Assembly: GCF_000293805.1 (NCBI RefSeq)
Contig: NZ_AMBZ01000001.1
Location: forward strand, 1,144,001-1,208,000
Source of the DNA: Paenibacillus alvei DSM 29
GTDB lineage: Bacteria; Bacillota; Bacilli; Paenibacillales; Paenibacillaceae
Length of the DNA: 64,000 nucleotides
Direction of reading: 5' to 3'
Shown: positions 37,246 to 45,450 of the stretch, piece by piece
Layout: every line of letters begins with the position of its first letter
Numbering within the stretch: the stretch's first letter is position 1
Translations under genes and position numbers: made by a program
Notes under the pieces: model-generated
What the model was told of the DNA's origin: nothing
Databases searched by the model: none
The model's input: only the letters and a program-made list of their open reading frames with translations

Positions 37246-40200
37246 CTACTTCGTGGAATGCGTCAGGAAGCCAACGTCGAATCCGTGTCTCAGCAAGCTT
37301 GACACTTGCTCTGAACCCGGTATAGTCCAAGCAAAGCCTAATGCTCCCAATAAGGCTGTCGTCCGCTCTGCGGTATGCTCAAACGCTGTAAGTGCAGATC
37401 CCTCATCCATCCAGCCGTTATGGAGCATCACATTTTCCACGGCTTCAAGATCCTCGCCCTTTTCATATCGTTCGAACAAATAAGAGAGGAACTCAGCCAT
37501 TGGCAGCTTCTCTACCTGAACATCTTCCCGCGCAGACAGCATGTCAGACATACTGATTCGGTGAGGGTTGTAGATATGGAATATGTCATTATGCAGTGCT
37601 GGTTTGTCATGCAGCGTAACAATGGCTCGGCTTACCTGATTTACGAAGGACAGGTCTGTATCTTGGCCTGAAGCCGGTACAGCGCCCAATTGAATGAAGG
37701 ACTTGATCGTTTTATAGAACGCATTGTCCTGAATATTTTCTTGGAACTGGCCGCTAACCGAATGGCACACAATGTTTCCGACTCGATAAATATTCGTGCT
37801 TATCCCCTTCTGGCGCGCCTGTTCAACTAGCTGCTCTGCTTGGAATTTCGTCTGTACATAATAATTGTCATGCACCTGACCGATATTCAAGTCATCCTCC
37901 GTAAAGAGAACATCTTCCCTGCCCTCAATCGTTCCCATGCCGACTGACATCGTGGAGACATGATGGAATGCCTTCTTCTTCCCTTGCACAGCCAATTCGA
38001 GCAAACGCTCTGTTGCAGTGACATTATTCAAAACGAACTCCGAATAGTGTCCATAATGCTTGACATTAGCCGCAGCGTGGATGATGCATTCGACTTCATT
38101 TGCCAGCTTAGCATACTGTTCTGGTGCAAGTCCGAGATGTTCATCACTCAAGTTGCCATTTACGATCTCGATCCGCTGCCCGTACGTTGCTGCCAGATCG
38201 GCGCCGAAGTAATAAGCCAGCTTCTCATTCAGTCTGTCGCGTGCTTGTTCAGGAGATGTGCCGCGCACAACCGCTACAACCGTGCTGGATGTATATTGCA
38301 GTAAATCACGAAGCAAATATGCACCCAAATATCCTGTAGCACCTGTAAGCAGAACCTTGGCATATGTCAACTGCTTCGCAATATCCCGCTTACTGTACGC
38401 TTCGTTGCGGCTCCGGTATTGCTCCCATGCTTCTGTGTGAGTCTCATTTTCTGTTGCGGTTACAGCATCAGAATAAATCGCGCGAATGCGCTCCAGCTTA
38501 TCCTTCATATGGTTCGGACGATACTTCATCCGCTGTGCCAATTGCCGGATAGTTGGATAAGCGAATACGTCACTCACATCGACTTCATACTCCTGCTTCA
38601 ACTGTGCGACAAGCGTGATCGCCTTCAAGGAATGGCCGCCCAGCTCGAAGAAGTTGTCACATACGCCGACAGTTGCTATTCCCAAAAGCTCCTGCCACAG
38701 CTCAGCGAGCTTCATCTCCATTTCGCTCTCTGGGGCCACATAGCCTGCTCCAGTCCACTCCTGCTTCGCTGGTGCAGGAAGCTTCGAGCGGTCGATCTTG
38801 CCGTTCGTCGTAAGCGGCATTTGCTCAAGAAATGCATAATAGGTCGGTATCATATAATCCGGCAAATGCGTGTGCAAATGCTGTCGGATGTCAGCTGCTG
38901 TTACTGTACCTTCAGTTACGATGTAAGCACACAGTGCCTTTTGTCCTGGTGATTCCTCGATATCGGTCACAAGCGTTTCCTTCACGAGCTCATGCGTACG
39001 TATTTGCGCCTCAATCTCGCCAAGCTCCATGCGATAGCCGCGGATTTTAACTTGGTGGTCTTTGCGTCCTAGGAATTCAACCGTACCGTCTGGCAGCCAG
39101 CGTACAAGGTCACCGGTCTTGTACAGCTTTTCGTCCGCCTTGAATGGACTGTCGATGAACTTCTCCATCGTCAAGTCCTCGCGATTCAAGTAGCCGCGCG
39201 CTACCCCGTCGCCGCCTACCCACAATTCGCCGGCAACGCCAATTGGCTGAAGCTTGCCATAGTTGTTCACGACGTATGCCGTCGAGTTTGCAATCGGTGC
39301 TCCGATTGGAATAGAACCATTCTGTTCAGCTGTAATCTGATGGCAGCAGGAGAAGGTTGTATTCTCCGTCGGTCCATAGCCGTTCACGATTTGAATCGGC
39401 GCACAATGATGGAGCACACGATAAATATGCTTCGGCGACAATACATCGCCGCCAACAAGCAGCGTACGAACAGGCTTGAACAGACGCTCATTCTTCTCCA
39501 CAAGCTGCGTGAACAATGGTGAGGTCAGCCACATCATCGTGATGCCATGCCGTACAATTGCCTGTTCCAATTGATCTGCATCCAAAATCGTTGGCTTGTC
39601 CACGAGCACGAGCTGAAGGCCGTTGAGCAGCGCTCCCCATATTTCGAATGTCGAGGCATCGAATACAAGAGAACCGGTCTGCAAAATACGATCATTCTCT
39701 TGGAACGACACGAAATTCGTGTTTTTCACAAGACGCACGACATTGCGATGGGTTACCATAACCCCCTTTGGCTTGCCGGTTGATCCGGATGTATACATTA
39801 AGTACACGAGGTGATCAGGTTCATTAACGATCTCGATATTGTCCTTTGGTTGAGCTGACAGTGCCGAATCTGTGAAGCCAATGCTTCTTAGTCCATCAGG
39901 CAATCTTTCTGCCAAGTGGTCGCTCGTCAATACAATGGCAACACGGCTGTCCTCCAGCATATATTGAATGCGTTCTTGCGGATAGTCAGGATCGATCGGC
40001 ACGTAAGCCCCGCCCGCCTTCAAGATCGCAAGCACACCAATAATCATTTCTGGGGTACGCTCCGTGAATAGCCCTACAGGCTGCTCTGCCTTTGTCCCTT
40101 GCTCCCGCAAATAATGAGCTAATCGATTGGCTTCTGTGTTAAGCTCCGCATACGTAAACTCTCGTTCACCGGCAACAAGTGCAATACGATCAGGCGTCAA

Positions 40201-43200
40201 ACGAACCTGCTCCTCGAACAAGCTGTGCACAGTTGCATGACGCGGATAGTCCGATGTCGTGCCATTGAACGTATGAACAATTTCCTCGCGTTCCTGCTTA
40301 GTAAGCAGATCAAGCTCGCCAATAATGCTGTCCGGTTGCTGTGCAACCTGCATCGCAAGCTGCTCGAAGTGGCTCGCTAATCGCTCAATCGTGGTGCGTG
40401 CAAACAGCTTCGTGCAGTACTCAAAGTTACATGCGAGCTCCTCTTCCTGCTCAATTGCTTCCAGCGTCAAATCAAACTTCGACGTGCCGTTATGGTAAGG
40501 AAGCTGTGTAAAGCTCGCATCGCCTGCTTGCAGCGAAATGTTGCCCATATTCTGCATAACAAATACCGTATCGAACAGCGGGTTGCGGCTCAAGTCCCGC
40601 TTTAGCTGCAGCCGTTCTACTAGACTGTCGAGCGGATAATCCTGATGCTCATAGGCGAGCAGGAGCGTATCCTTCATCTCGTTCAAATATTGTGCAAAGA
40701 CCTTGCCGCCCTCTGGATAACTGCGAATTGGCAGGGTGTTGACGAACATGCCCATCATTCGTTCAACATCTGTATGCGTCCGCGCGGCAACCGCACAGCC
40801 TACAATGACGTCTTCTTTGTCCACATATTTGGACAGAAGTACATTGTATACCGATAAGAGCACCATATAGAGCGTAGTGCCTTGACGAAGAGCAAGCTGC
40901 TTCAAGCCTTCCACCGTCTCCGCGGACAACGCAATGCGTACCATGTCCCCTTCAAACGATTGCACCTGAGGACGCGGATAATCAGTTGGGAGATCAAGCA
41001 GTGGTATATCACCCTCTAGAACGCTCAACCAATAAGGCTCATGCTCTTGCTCATCTTGCACACGTGCAGACTGCCACTCTGCGTAATCCTTATATTGCAG
41101 CGTTATTGGCGCAAGCTGCTCACCCTCATACAGCGCCGCCAATTCTTCTGCAAAGACGCTGAGTGATGTCCCATCAAATACGATATGATGGATATCCAGC
41201 ATCAGCACATAGAGTTCAGGCGCGAGCTTCGCAATAGCAGCTCGCAAAAGCGGTGCCTTATCCAGCTCAAATGGGCGAACGAATGCTTGCGCCAGTTCGC
41301 CGGCCGAACGGCCTTCCGCTTCCATGACCGGCACATCCAGTTCGATCGCTGCATGCACTTTCTGCACTACCTTATCCTGCTCCCAGTGGAACGAAGTCCG
41401 GAACGCTTCATGCCGCTGGACTAATTGATTCAATGCCTGCTTCAGCCGATCAGTGTCCAACTGGCCGTTCACTTCATACACAAGCGGGATGTTGTAAGCC
41501 ATGCCGACACCGCCACGCTGTTGAAGAGCGAACATTCTCGTCTGTGCTGGAGCGAGACAATAGTGCGACTTCATTTCAACAGGCGCAATCGACTCAAATT
41601 GAGCTTCCGCTCCTCCATCAATCTGTGCAGCAAGCTTGCCGACAAATGGATTAGAGAACAAATCCTTAAAGGATAACGAGACATGGAATTCAGCCGAAAT
41701 ACGCGCCTGCAGCTGCCCCAGCTTCAAGGAGTGTCCGCCTATTTCAAAGAAATGATCCTCCGTACCGACTGGGGATATTCCGAGCAATTCCTCCCAAATC
41801 TTCGCCAGCTTCTTCTCAGTCGCCGTTGTCGGCGCTTGATAGTTAGCGGACATGCGCTCCTGCTTCTCAGGCTGAGGCAGCTTGGCCCGATCGATCTTCC
41901 CGTTGATCGTCAGCGGCATCCGCTCCAAGAACATGAAGTAAGCCGGCACCATGAATTCCGGCAAATGCTGGGCTAAATACTCGCGCATTATAGCGGCTGT
42001 CATATCTTCATCTGCGACAATATAAGCACATAGCGCCTTCTGACCAGGCGCTTCCTCGAAGGCAACAACCAATGCTTCCGTTACCTGTTCATGCGTATGA
42101 ATTTGCGCTTCAATCTCGCCAAGCTCCATGCGATAGCCACGAATTTTCACCTGATGATCCTTGCGTCCCACGAACTCCAGGTTTCCGTCTGGCAACATGC
42201 GAACAAGGTCACCCGTCTTGTAGATGCGCTCACCAGTCACAAATGGACTATCGATGAACTTATCGCGCGTCATTTCTTCCTTGTTCAGATAGCCGCGTGC
42301 TACACCTTCACCACCAACCCACAGCTCTCCTACAGCTCCAATCGGCTGCAGCATGCCATAATTATTTACGACATAGGCAGTTGAGTTCGTGATCGGCGTA
42401 CCGATTGGGATCGTGCCCTCTCCTTCCTCCTTCATCAGATAGGAAGTCGAGAAGGTGGTGTTTTCCGTAGGCCCATAGATATTCGAGATGTCGATCGGTG
42501 CACACTCCTTGGCTGCGCGATAGAAATGCTTCGGCGACATCAGCTCTCCACCTACGAGTAATTGACGCAAAGGCGCAAAAATGCGTGGATTGCGATCCAC
42601 CAATTGAATGAAAAGCGCTGTTGTTAAGAACATGGTCGTTACACCGTGGCGAACGAGTGCTTGCTCTAATTGTTCTGCATCTAATATGACTGTCTTGTCT
42701 ATGAGAACCAGACCTAAGCCGTTCAGCAGCGAGCCCCATATTTCAAATGTTGAGGCGTCAAACACCAATGACCCCGTTTGCAAAATTCGATCGCCTTCGT
42801 TAAACTTCACAAAATTCGTTCGCTTAACTAGGCGAACAACATTGCGATGGGTAACCATAACGCCCTTAGGCCGTCCTGTCGATCCAGATGTATAAATAAT
42901 ATAAATAAGATCTTCCGGCTGATTGCTAGATGCCAAATTATCTCCTGACTCATCAGCAAGTGTCGGGTCATCAATATAGATAAGCTCCATGTTAGCAGGC
43001 AAATCAGCCTGTGATGAACGGCTTAACAGCACATGCTTCGTGCGGCTGTCTTCCAAAACGTACTGAATGCGATCTTGAGGATGATCCGGATCAATAGGTA
43101 CATAAGCTCCCCCTGCCTTGAGGATAGCCAATATCCCTATAACCATCTCCGCACTTCGTTCTGCCATAATCCCAACGGAATGCTCGCGGCCAATGCCCCG

Positions 43201-43989
43201 ACTCTGCAATCTGCACGCTAATTGGTTCGCGCGCACATTCAGCTCGCGATATGTCAGGTCACGGCCATCTTCCTTTACAGCCACCCGGTCAGGATGAAGC
43301 TGCGCCTGCTCCTCGAACAGTGCCGGAACTGTAAATGTATGCGGGTAATCTACCCGAGTCTGATTCATTCCTTCGATCAACTGGTGCTTGTCCTGCTCCG
43401 TTAACATCTCCAGTTCGCCAATGCGCTTCTGAGGATGCTTAACCATTTCCTGCAGCAGTTGCAGGAAATACTCCGCCAGCTTCTCCACCGTCGATAATTG
43501 GAAATGATTTTCCTTATAGTACATGGTAAACAGCAGTGTCGAACCAATTCCATCAACAGATTGGATGCAGCAATGCAAACCGCATTCCTGTGTCCCCTCC
43601 GGAAGCATCGGTTGAGCATCTGCTCCGTACCAGCAGTATGTTGCTACATCACTGTCTATTCCTATTTCAGAGCAAGTCAGGTTACGCCCTTCTGTGCAAG
43701 CCAACAAACGGTTGTGAATGTTCATAATTCCTTGCATGGTCACGTCATCCTGGCTGACTACGGTATGATTGCCATTGCCATTACTCGATTGAACGGCATG
43801 AAGAGTTACTTGCTGTGAGTTGTAGAAACGAGACAACAGCGTTGCCCACGCTCCGCATATGACGGATTCCAACTTGACCGAATGCTCGGTCGAATGATCC
43901 TTCAGAAGACGCAACGTCTCCTCAGGCAGCTCAATAGAATGTGCGTCATAGCCTGTCAATCGTTCTACTGTCAATTCCATGAAAGCCAA
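37246..43989 (-). CDS. Two-module nonribosomal peptide synthetase with terminal reductase (AusA-like)
   Basis: The 2247-residue enzyme reads as: a 205-residue condensation remnant without HHxxxDG; A1 (about 215-705; YTSGSTGRPKG 366, FDAS 410, GPTE 506, NGKID 696); carrier T1 (GGHSL, Ser754); C domain (HHIVFDG 934-940); A2 (1245-1740; YTSGSTGKPKG 1399, FDAS 1443, GPTE 1539); carrier T2 (GGHSL, Ser1787); thioester reductase (GATGYLG 1883-1889, YxxxK at 2044-2048). It should couple two amino acids and release a dipeptide aldehyde, which in the AusA family cyclises to a pyrazinone. Specificity codes read DAFFVGIT (A1) and DAFWVGGT (A2), both aliphatic. Start is TTG at 43989 behind AAAGGAGAGG, 18 bases after the phosphopantetheinyl transferase gene. 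Confidence 0.95.
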   Translation of the reverse strand: MAFMELTVERLTGYDAHSIELPEETLRLLKDHSTEHSVKLESVICGAWATLLSRFYNSQQVTLHAVQSSNGNGNHTVVSQDDVTMQGIMNIHNRLLACTEGRNLTCSEIGIDSDVATYCWYGADAQPMLPEGTQECGLHCCIQSVDGIGSTLLFTMYYKENHFQLSTVEKLAEYFLQLLQEMVKHPQKRIGELEMLTEQDKHQLIEGMNQTRVDYPHTFTVPALFEEQAQLHPDRVAVKEDGRDLTYRELNVRANQLACRLQSRGIGREHSVGIMAERSAEMVIGILAILKAGGAYVPIDPDHPQDRIQYVLEDSRTKHVLLSRSSQADLPANMELIYIDDPTLADESGDNLASSNQPEDLIYIIYTSGSTGRPKGVMVTHRNVVRLVKRTNFVKFNEGDRILQTGSLVFDASTFEIWGSLLNGLGLVLIDKTVILDAEQLEQALVRHGVTTMFLTTALFIQLVDRNPRIFAPLRQLLVGGELMSPKHFYRAAKECAPIDISNIYGPTENTTFSTSYLMKEEGEGTIPIGTPITNSTAYVVNNYGMLQPIGAVGELWVGGEGVARGYLNKEEMTRDKFIDSPFVTGERIYKTGDLVRMLPDGNLEFVGRKDHQVKIRGYRMELGEIEAQIHTHEQVTEALVVAFEEAPGQKALCAYIVADEDMTAAIMREYLAQHLPEFMVPAYFMFLERMPLTINGKIDRAKLPQPEKQERMSANYQAPTTATEKKLAKIWEELLGISPVGTEDHFFEIGGHSLKLGQLQARISAEFHVSLSFKDLFSNPFVGKLAAQIDGGAEAQFESIAPVEMKSHYCLAPAQTRMFALQQRGGVGMAYNIPLVYEVNGQLDTDRLKQALNQLVQRHEAFRTSFHWEQDKVVQKVHAAIELDVPVMEAEGRSAGELAQAFVRPFELDKAPLLRAAIAKLAPELYVLMLDIHHIVFDGTSLSVFAEELAALYEGEQLAPITLQYKDYAEWQSARVQDEQEHEPYWLSVLEGDIPLLDLPTDYPRPQVQSFEGDMVRIALSAETVEGLKQLALRQGTTLYMVLLSVYNVLLSKYVDKEDVIVGCAVAARTHTDVERMMGMFVNTLPIRSYPEGGKVFAQYLNEMKDTLLLAYEHQDYPLDSLVERLQLKRDLSRNPLFDTVFVMQNMGNISLQAGDASFTQLPYHNGTSKFDLTLEAIEQEEELACNFEYCTKLFARTTIERLASHFEQLAMQVAQQPDSIIGELDLLTKQEREEIVHTFNGTTSDYPRHATVHSLFEEQVRLTPDRIALVAGEREFTYAELNTEANRLAHYLREQGTKAEQPVGLFTERTPEMIIGVLAILKAGGAYVPIDPDYPQERIQYMLEDSRVAIVLTSDHLAERLPDGLRSIGFTDSALSAQPKDNIEIVNEPDHLVYLMYTSGSTGKPKGVMVTHRNVVRLVKNTNFVSFQENDRILQTGSLVFDASTFEIWGALLNGLQLVLVDKPTILDADQLEQAIVRHGITMMWLTSPLFTQLVEKNERLFKPVRTLLVGGDVLSPKHIYRVLHHCAPIQIVNGYGPTENTTFSCCHQITAEQNGSIPIGAPIANSTAYVVNNYGKLQPIGVAGELWVGGDGVARGYLNREDLTMEKFIDSPFKADEKLYKTGDLVRWLPDGTVEFLGRKDHQVKIRGYRMELGEIEAQIRTHELVKETLVTDIEESPGQKALCAYIVTEGTVTAADIRQHLHTHLPDYMIPTYYAFLEQMPLTTNGKIDRSKLPAPAKQEWTGAGYVAPESEMEMKLAELWQELLGIATVGVCDNFFELGGHSLKAITLVAQLKQEYEVDVSDVFAYPTIRQLAQRMKYRPNHMKDKLERIRAIYSDAVTATENETHTEAWEQYRSRNEAYSKRDIAKQLTYAKVLLTGATGYLGAYLLRDLLQYTSSTVVAVVRGTSPEQARDRLNEKLAYYFGADLAATYGQRIEIVNGNLSDEHLGLAPEQYAKLANEVECIIHAAANVKHYGHYSEFVLNNVTATERLLELAVQGKKKAFHHVSTMSVGMGTIEGREDVLFTEDDLNIGQVHDNYYVQTKFQAEQLVEQARQKGISTNIYRVGNIVCHSVSGQFQENIQDNAFYKTIKSFIQLGAVPASGQDTDLSFVNQVSRAIVTLHDKPALHNDIFHIYNPHRISMSDMLSAREDVQVEKLPMAEFLSYLFERYEKGEDLEAVENVMLHNGWMDEGSALTAFEHTAERTTALLGALGFAWTIPGSEQVSSLLRHGFDVGFLTHSTK

Positions 43990-44007
43990 TCTTCGTCCTC
44001 TCCTTTA

Positions 44008-44726
44008 TCACGATCCAACCCATTTCATAAACCAATGAGTCAACTGCTCCCATGTGATGTACTCTATTTGCTTGGCAAAATCCATATGCTGTGCGCACAC
44101 AGTCATACAATAGCCTGTTTCAGGAACGACATATTGCTTTACATAATAATGATCAACTTTCCATAATTGATTACGCTGTACAGGTACGGCTGTCTCCTGC
44201 ACGATTTCGAAAGTGCTTGGAAGCTGACTGAGACCTACACCAATTGCCTTCAACACACTTTCCTTAGCCGTCCATATGTAAAAAACAATTCCTGACGCGC
44301 ACGGCAGTCGTCCGTATTTGCAAGCAATTCCAGCTCACGCGGCGAGCATATCAGCCTAGCCACATCCATGCTCCATTCCCCTGCTTGCTCAATATCAATC
44401 CCGATTGGCGCTCTATCCAATGCCACTGCAATGAATGCACCGGCATGAGAGATGTTGAAAAATACCGGGTCGCCCTCTATATACGGCTTGCCGAATGAAT
44501 GAGTATGAATAACAATCTCGTCGTTCGATCGGTTCAGCGCTCGAGAGAGCAGGATGCGAGCCAATATATCAGCTGCAACCACGCGGTAACGGTCTTTATG
44601 CTCTCGAAGTCTGTCTAACCGTTTGTATTTTTCAGGCGTAACATACGGGATAAATCGATCCATCAACGAAGCTATGTTTTTATAGGAAGTACATTCGTCC
44701 CACATCAGCAACACAATTTCCATCAT
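44008..44726 (-). pseudogene. Sfp-type 4'-phosphopantetheinyl transferase, frameshifted
   Basis: It would attach phosphopantetheine to the two carrier domains of the adjacent synthetase. The first frame holds FGKPYIEGDPVFFNISHAG and IGIDIEQ, the substrate and magnesium motifs, and stops after ELFFTYGRLRKVC. The second frame supplies the missing end: IWTAKESVLKAIGVGL, the family's WxxKES motif, and runs to 44008. The break is at six A (44280-44285); one more base restores ELFFYIWTAKES. No function-killing change is visible elsewhere, so a sequence error or a reversible slip is likely. The pair resembles ausB next to ausA. Confidence 0.88.
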
Positions 44727-44746
44727 TTACCCCAACCTTTGTGCGC

Positions 44747-44772
44747 AAAAAAAGGCCATTGGGAATAGCCTT
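44747..44772 (-). terminator. Terminator of the c-di-GMP riboswitch
   Basis: On the minus strand AAGGCTATT and AATGGCCTT form a nine-pair stem with loop CCC, followed by seven T. It lies 20 bases before the phosphopantetheinyl transferase start codon and is the obvious expression platform. Confidence 0.93.
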
Positions 44773-44808
44773 GTCACCAAATAACCGTTGTTTGGTTACC
44801 GCAACTCG

Positions 44809-44889
44809 AATGGCAGCCCGGCTGCCATAATCCAATAGACGTTAGGCCCGAGGCTTTGCGTCCCCAACTTTCGACTGGGTTTGCCTTTT
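44809..44889 (-). promoter_or_regulatory. Cyclic di-GMP-I riboswitch (GEMM)
   Basis: Reading the minus strand, the leader shows GGCAAACC, a GAAA tetraloop in CAGTCGAAAGTTGG, the invariant GGGACGCAAAGCC, CGGGCCTAA and the second helix GGCAGCCGGGCTGCC carrying the tetraloop receptor side. These blocks match the c-di-GMP-I aptamer. Between it and the terminator two exclusive helices can form (GTAACC/GGTTAT or ACCAAA/TTTGGT), which could serve switching. It heads the phosphopantetheinyl transferase-NRPS operon. Confidence 0.93.
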
Positions 44890-45130
44890 AATCCTGATGT
44901 TGTTCTTCTTGATGTCTCCATTGATTGTTGCAAATCGATTACCAGGCAAGAATGTCATAACATTGTTTACGCACTAGTTCTTGTGACATGTATCGCGTGA
45001 TTAGGTCTAAAGTACATATTACATATCAGCATGCTGGATACCTGTTCACAATTATCCAACTCAAGACCCATATTTTATATCGGCTGCTTAAATGAAAAGA
45101 TTAATACCTTTTCATATCAATTTTCAAATT

Positions 45131-45276
45131 TTCGACACAGGCAATCATTATCTGTCATTTTTTAGTTGTAATTAAGTGTTTTTTCGACTTTTTTCCGACA
45201 AAAACACCCCTAAACTGCGTTTTTTCTAACATTTCCATTCGTTTCCTCTTCTTTTTTATTCGACAAAATTGTCGAT
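45131..45276. promoter_or_regulatory. Cluster of candidate Spo0A boxes
   Basis: Two perfect 0A boxes (TTCGACA, the complement of TGTCGAA) lie at 45131-45137 and 45259-45265, with six-of-seven matches at 45183-45189 (TTCGACT) and 45270-45276 (TGTCGAT). The last two form TCGACAAAATTGTCGA, an inverted repeat. They lie 240-390 bases upstream of the riboswitch, in the 560-base stretch between it and the repeat protein gene. I found no convincing -35/-10 pair there. Confidence 0.45.
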
Positions 45277-45363
45277 TGAAGACCTAATGTTAAAATCACT
45301 CCTTATCATTGAATACCAGCATAAAAATCCCTATTATCCCTAAAATTTTTCCCTTATGAATGC

Positions 45364-45396
45364 ATAAGAGCCTCGAAATGCATTCGAGGCTCTTAT
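45364..45396. terminator. Perfect 14-pair hairpin after the repeat-protein gene
   Basis: ATAAGAGCCTCGAA and TTCGAGGCTCTTAT pair fully around loop ATGCA. It lies 55 bases past the stop of the gene at 45451. No long T-run follows, but the stem is strong enough to act as a terminator or transcript stabiliser. Confidence 0.7.
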
Positions 45397-45450
45397 AAAA
45401 TGCTATTATTCTATGCCATTCAGTCTGTTTGCCATTGGTTTGATTTACTA

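Noticed and set aside
39300..42800. Long near-repeats between the two NRPS modules, considered as an assembly duplication
   Set aside because: The two A domains differ throughout, including pocket residues, and are separated by a proper C domain; they are ordinary module homologues.
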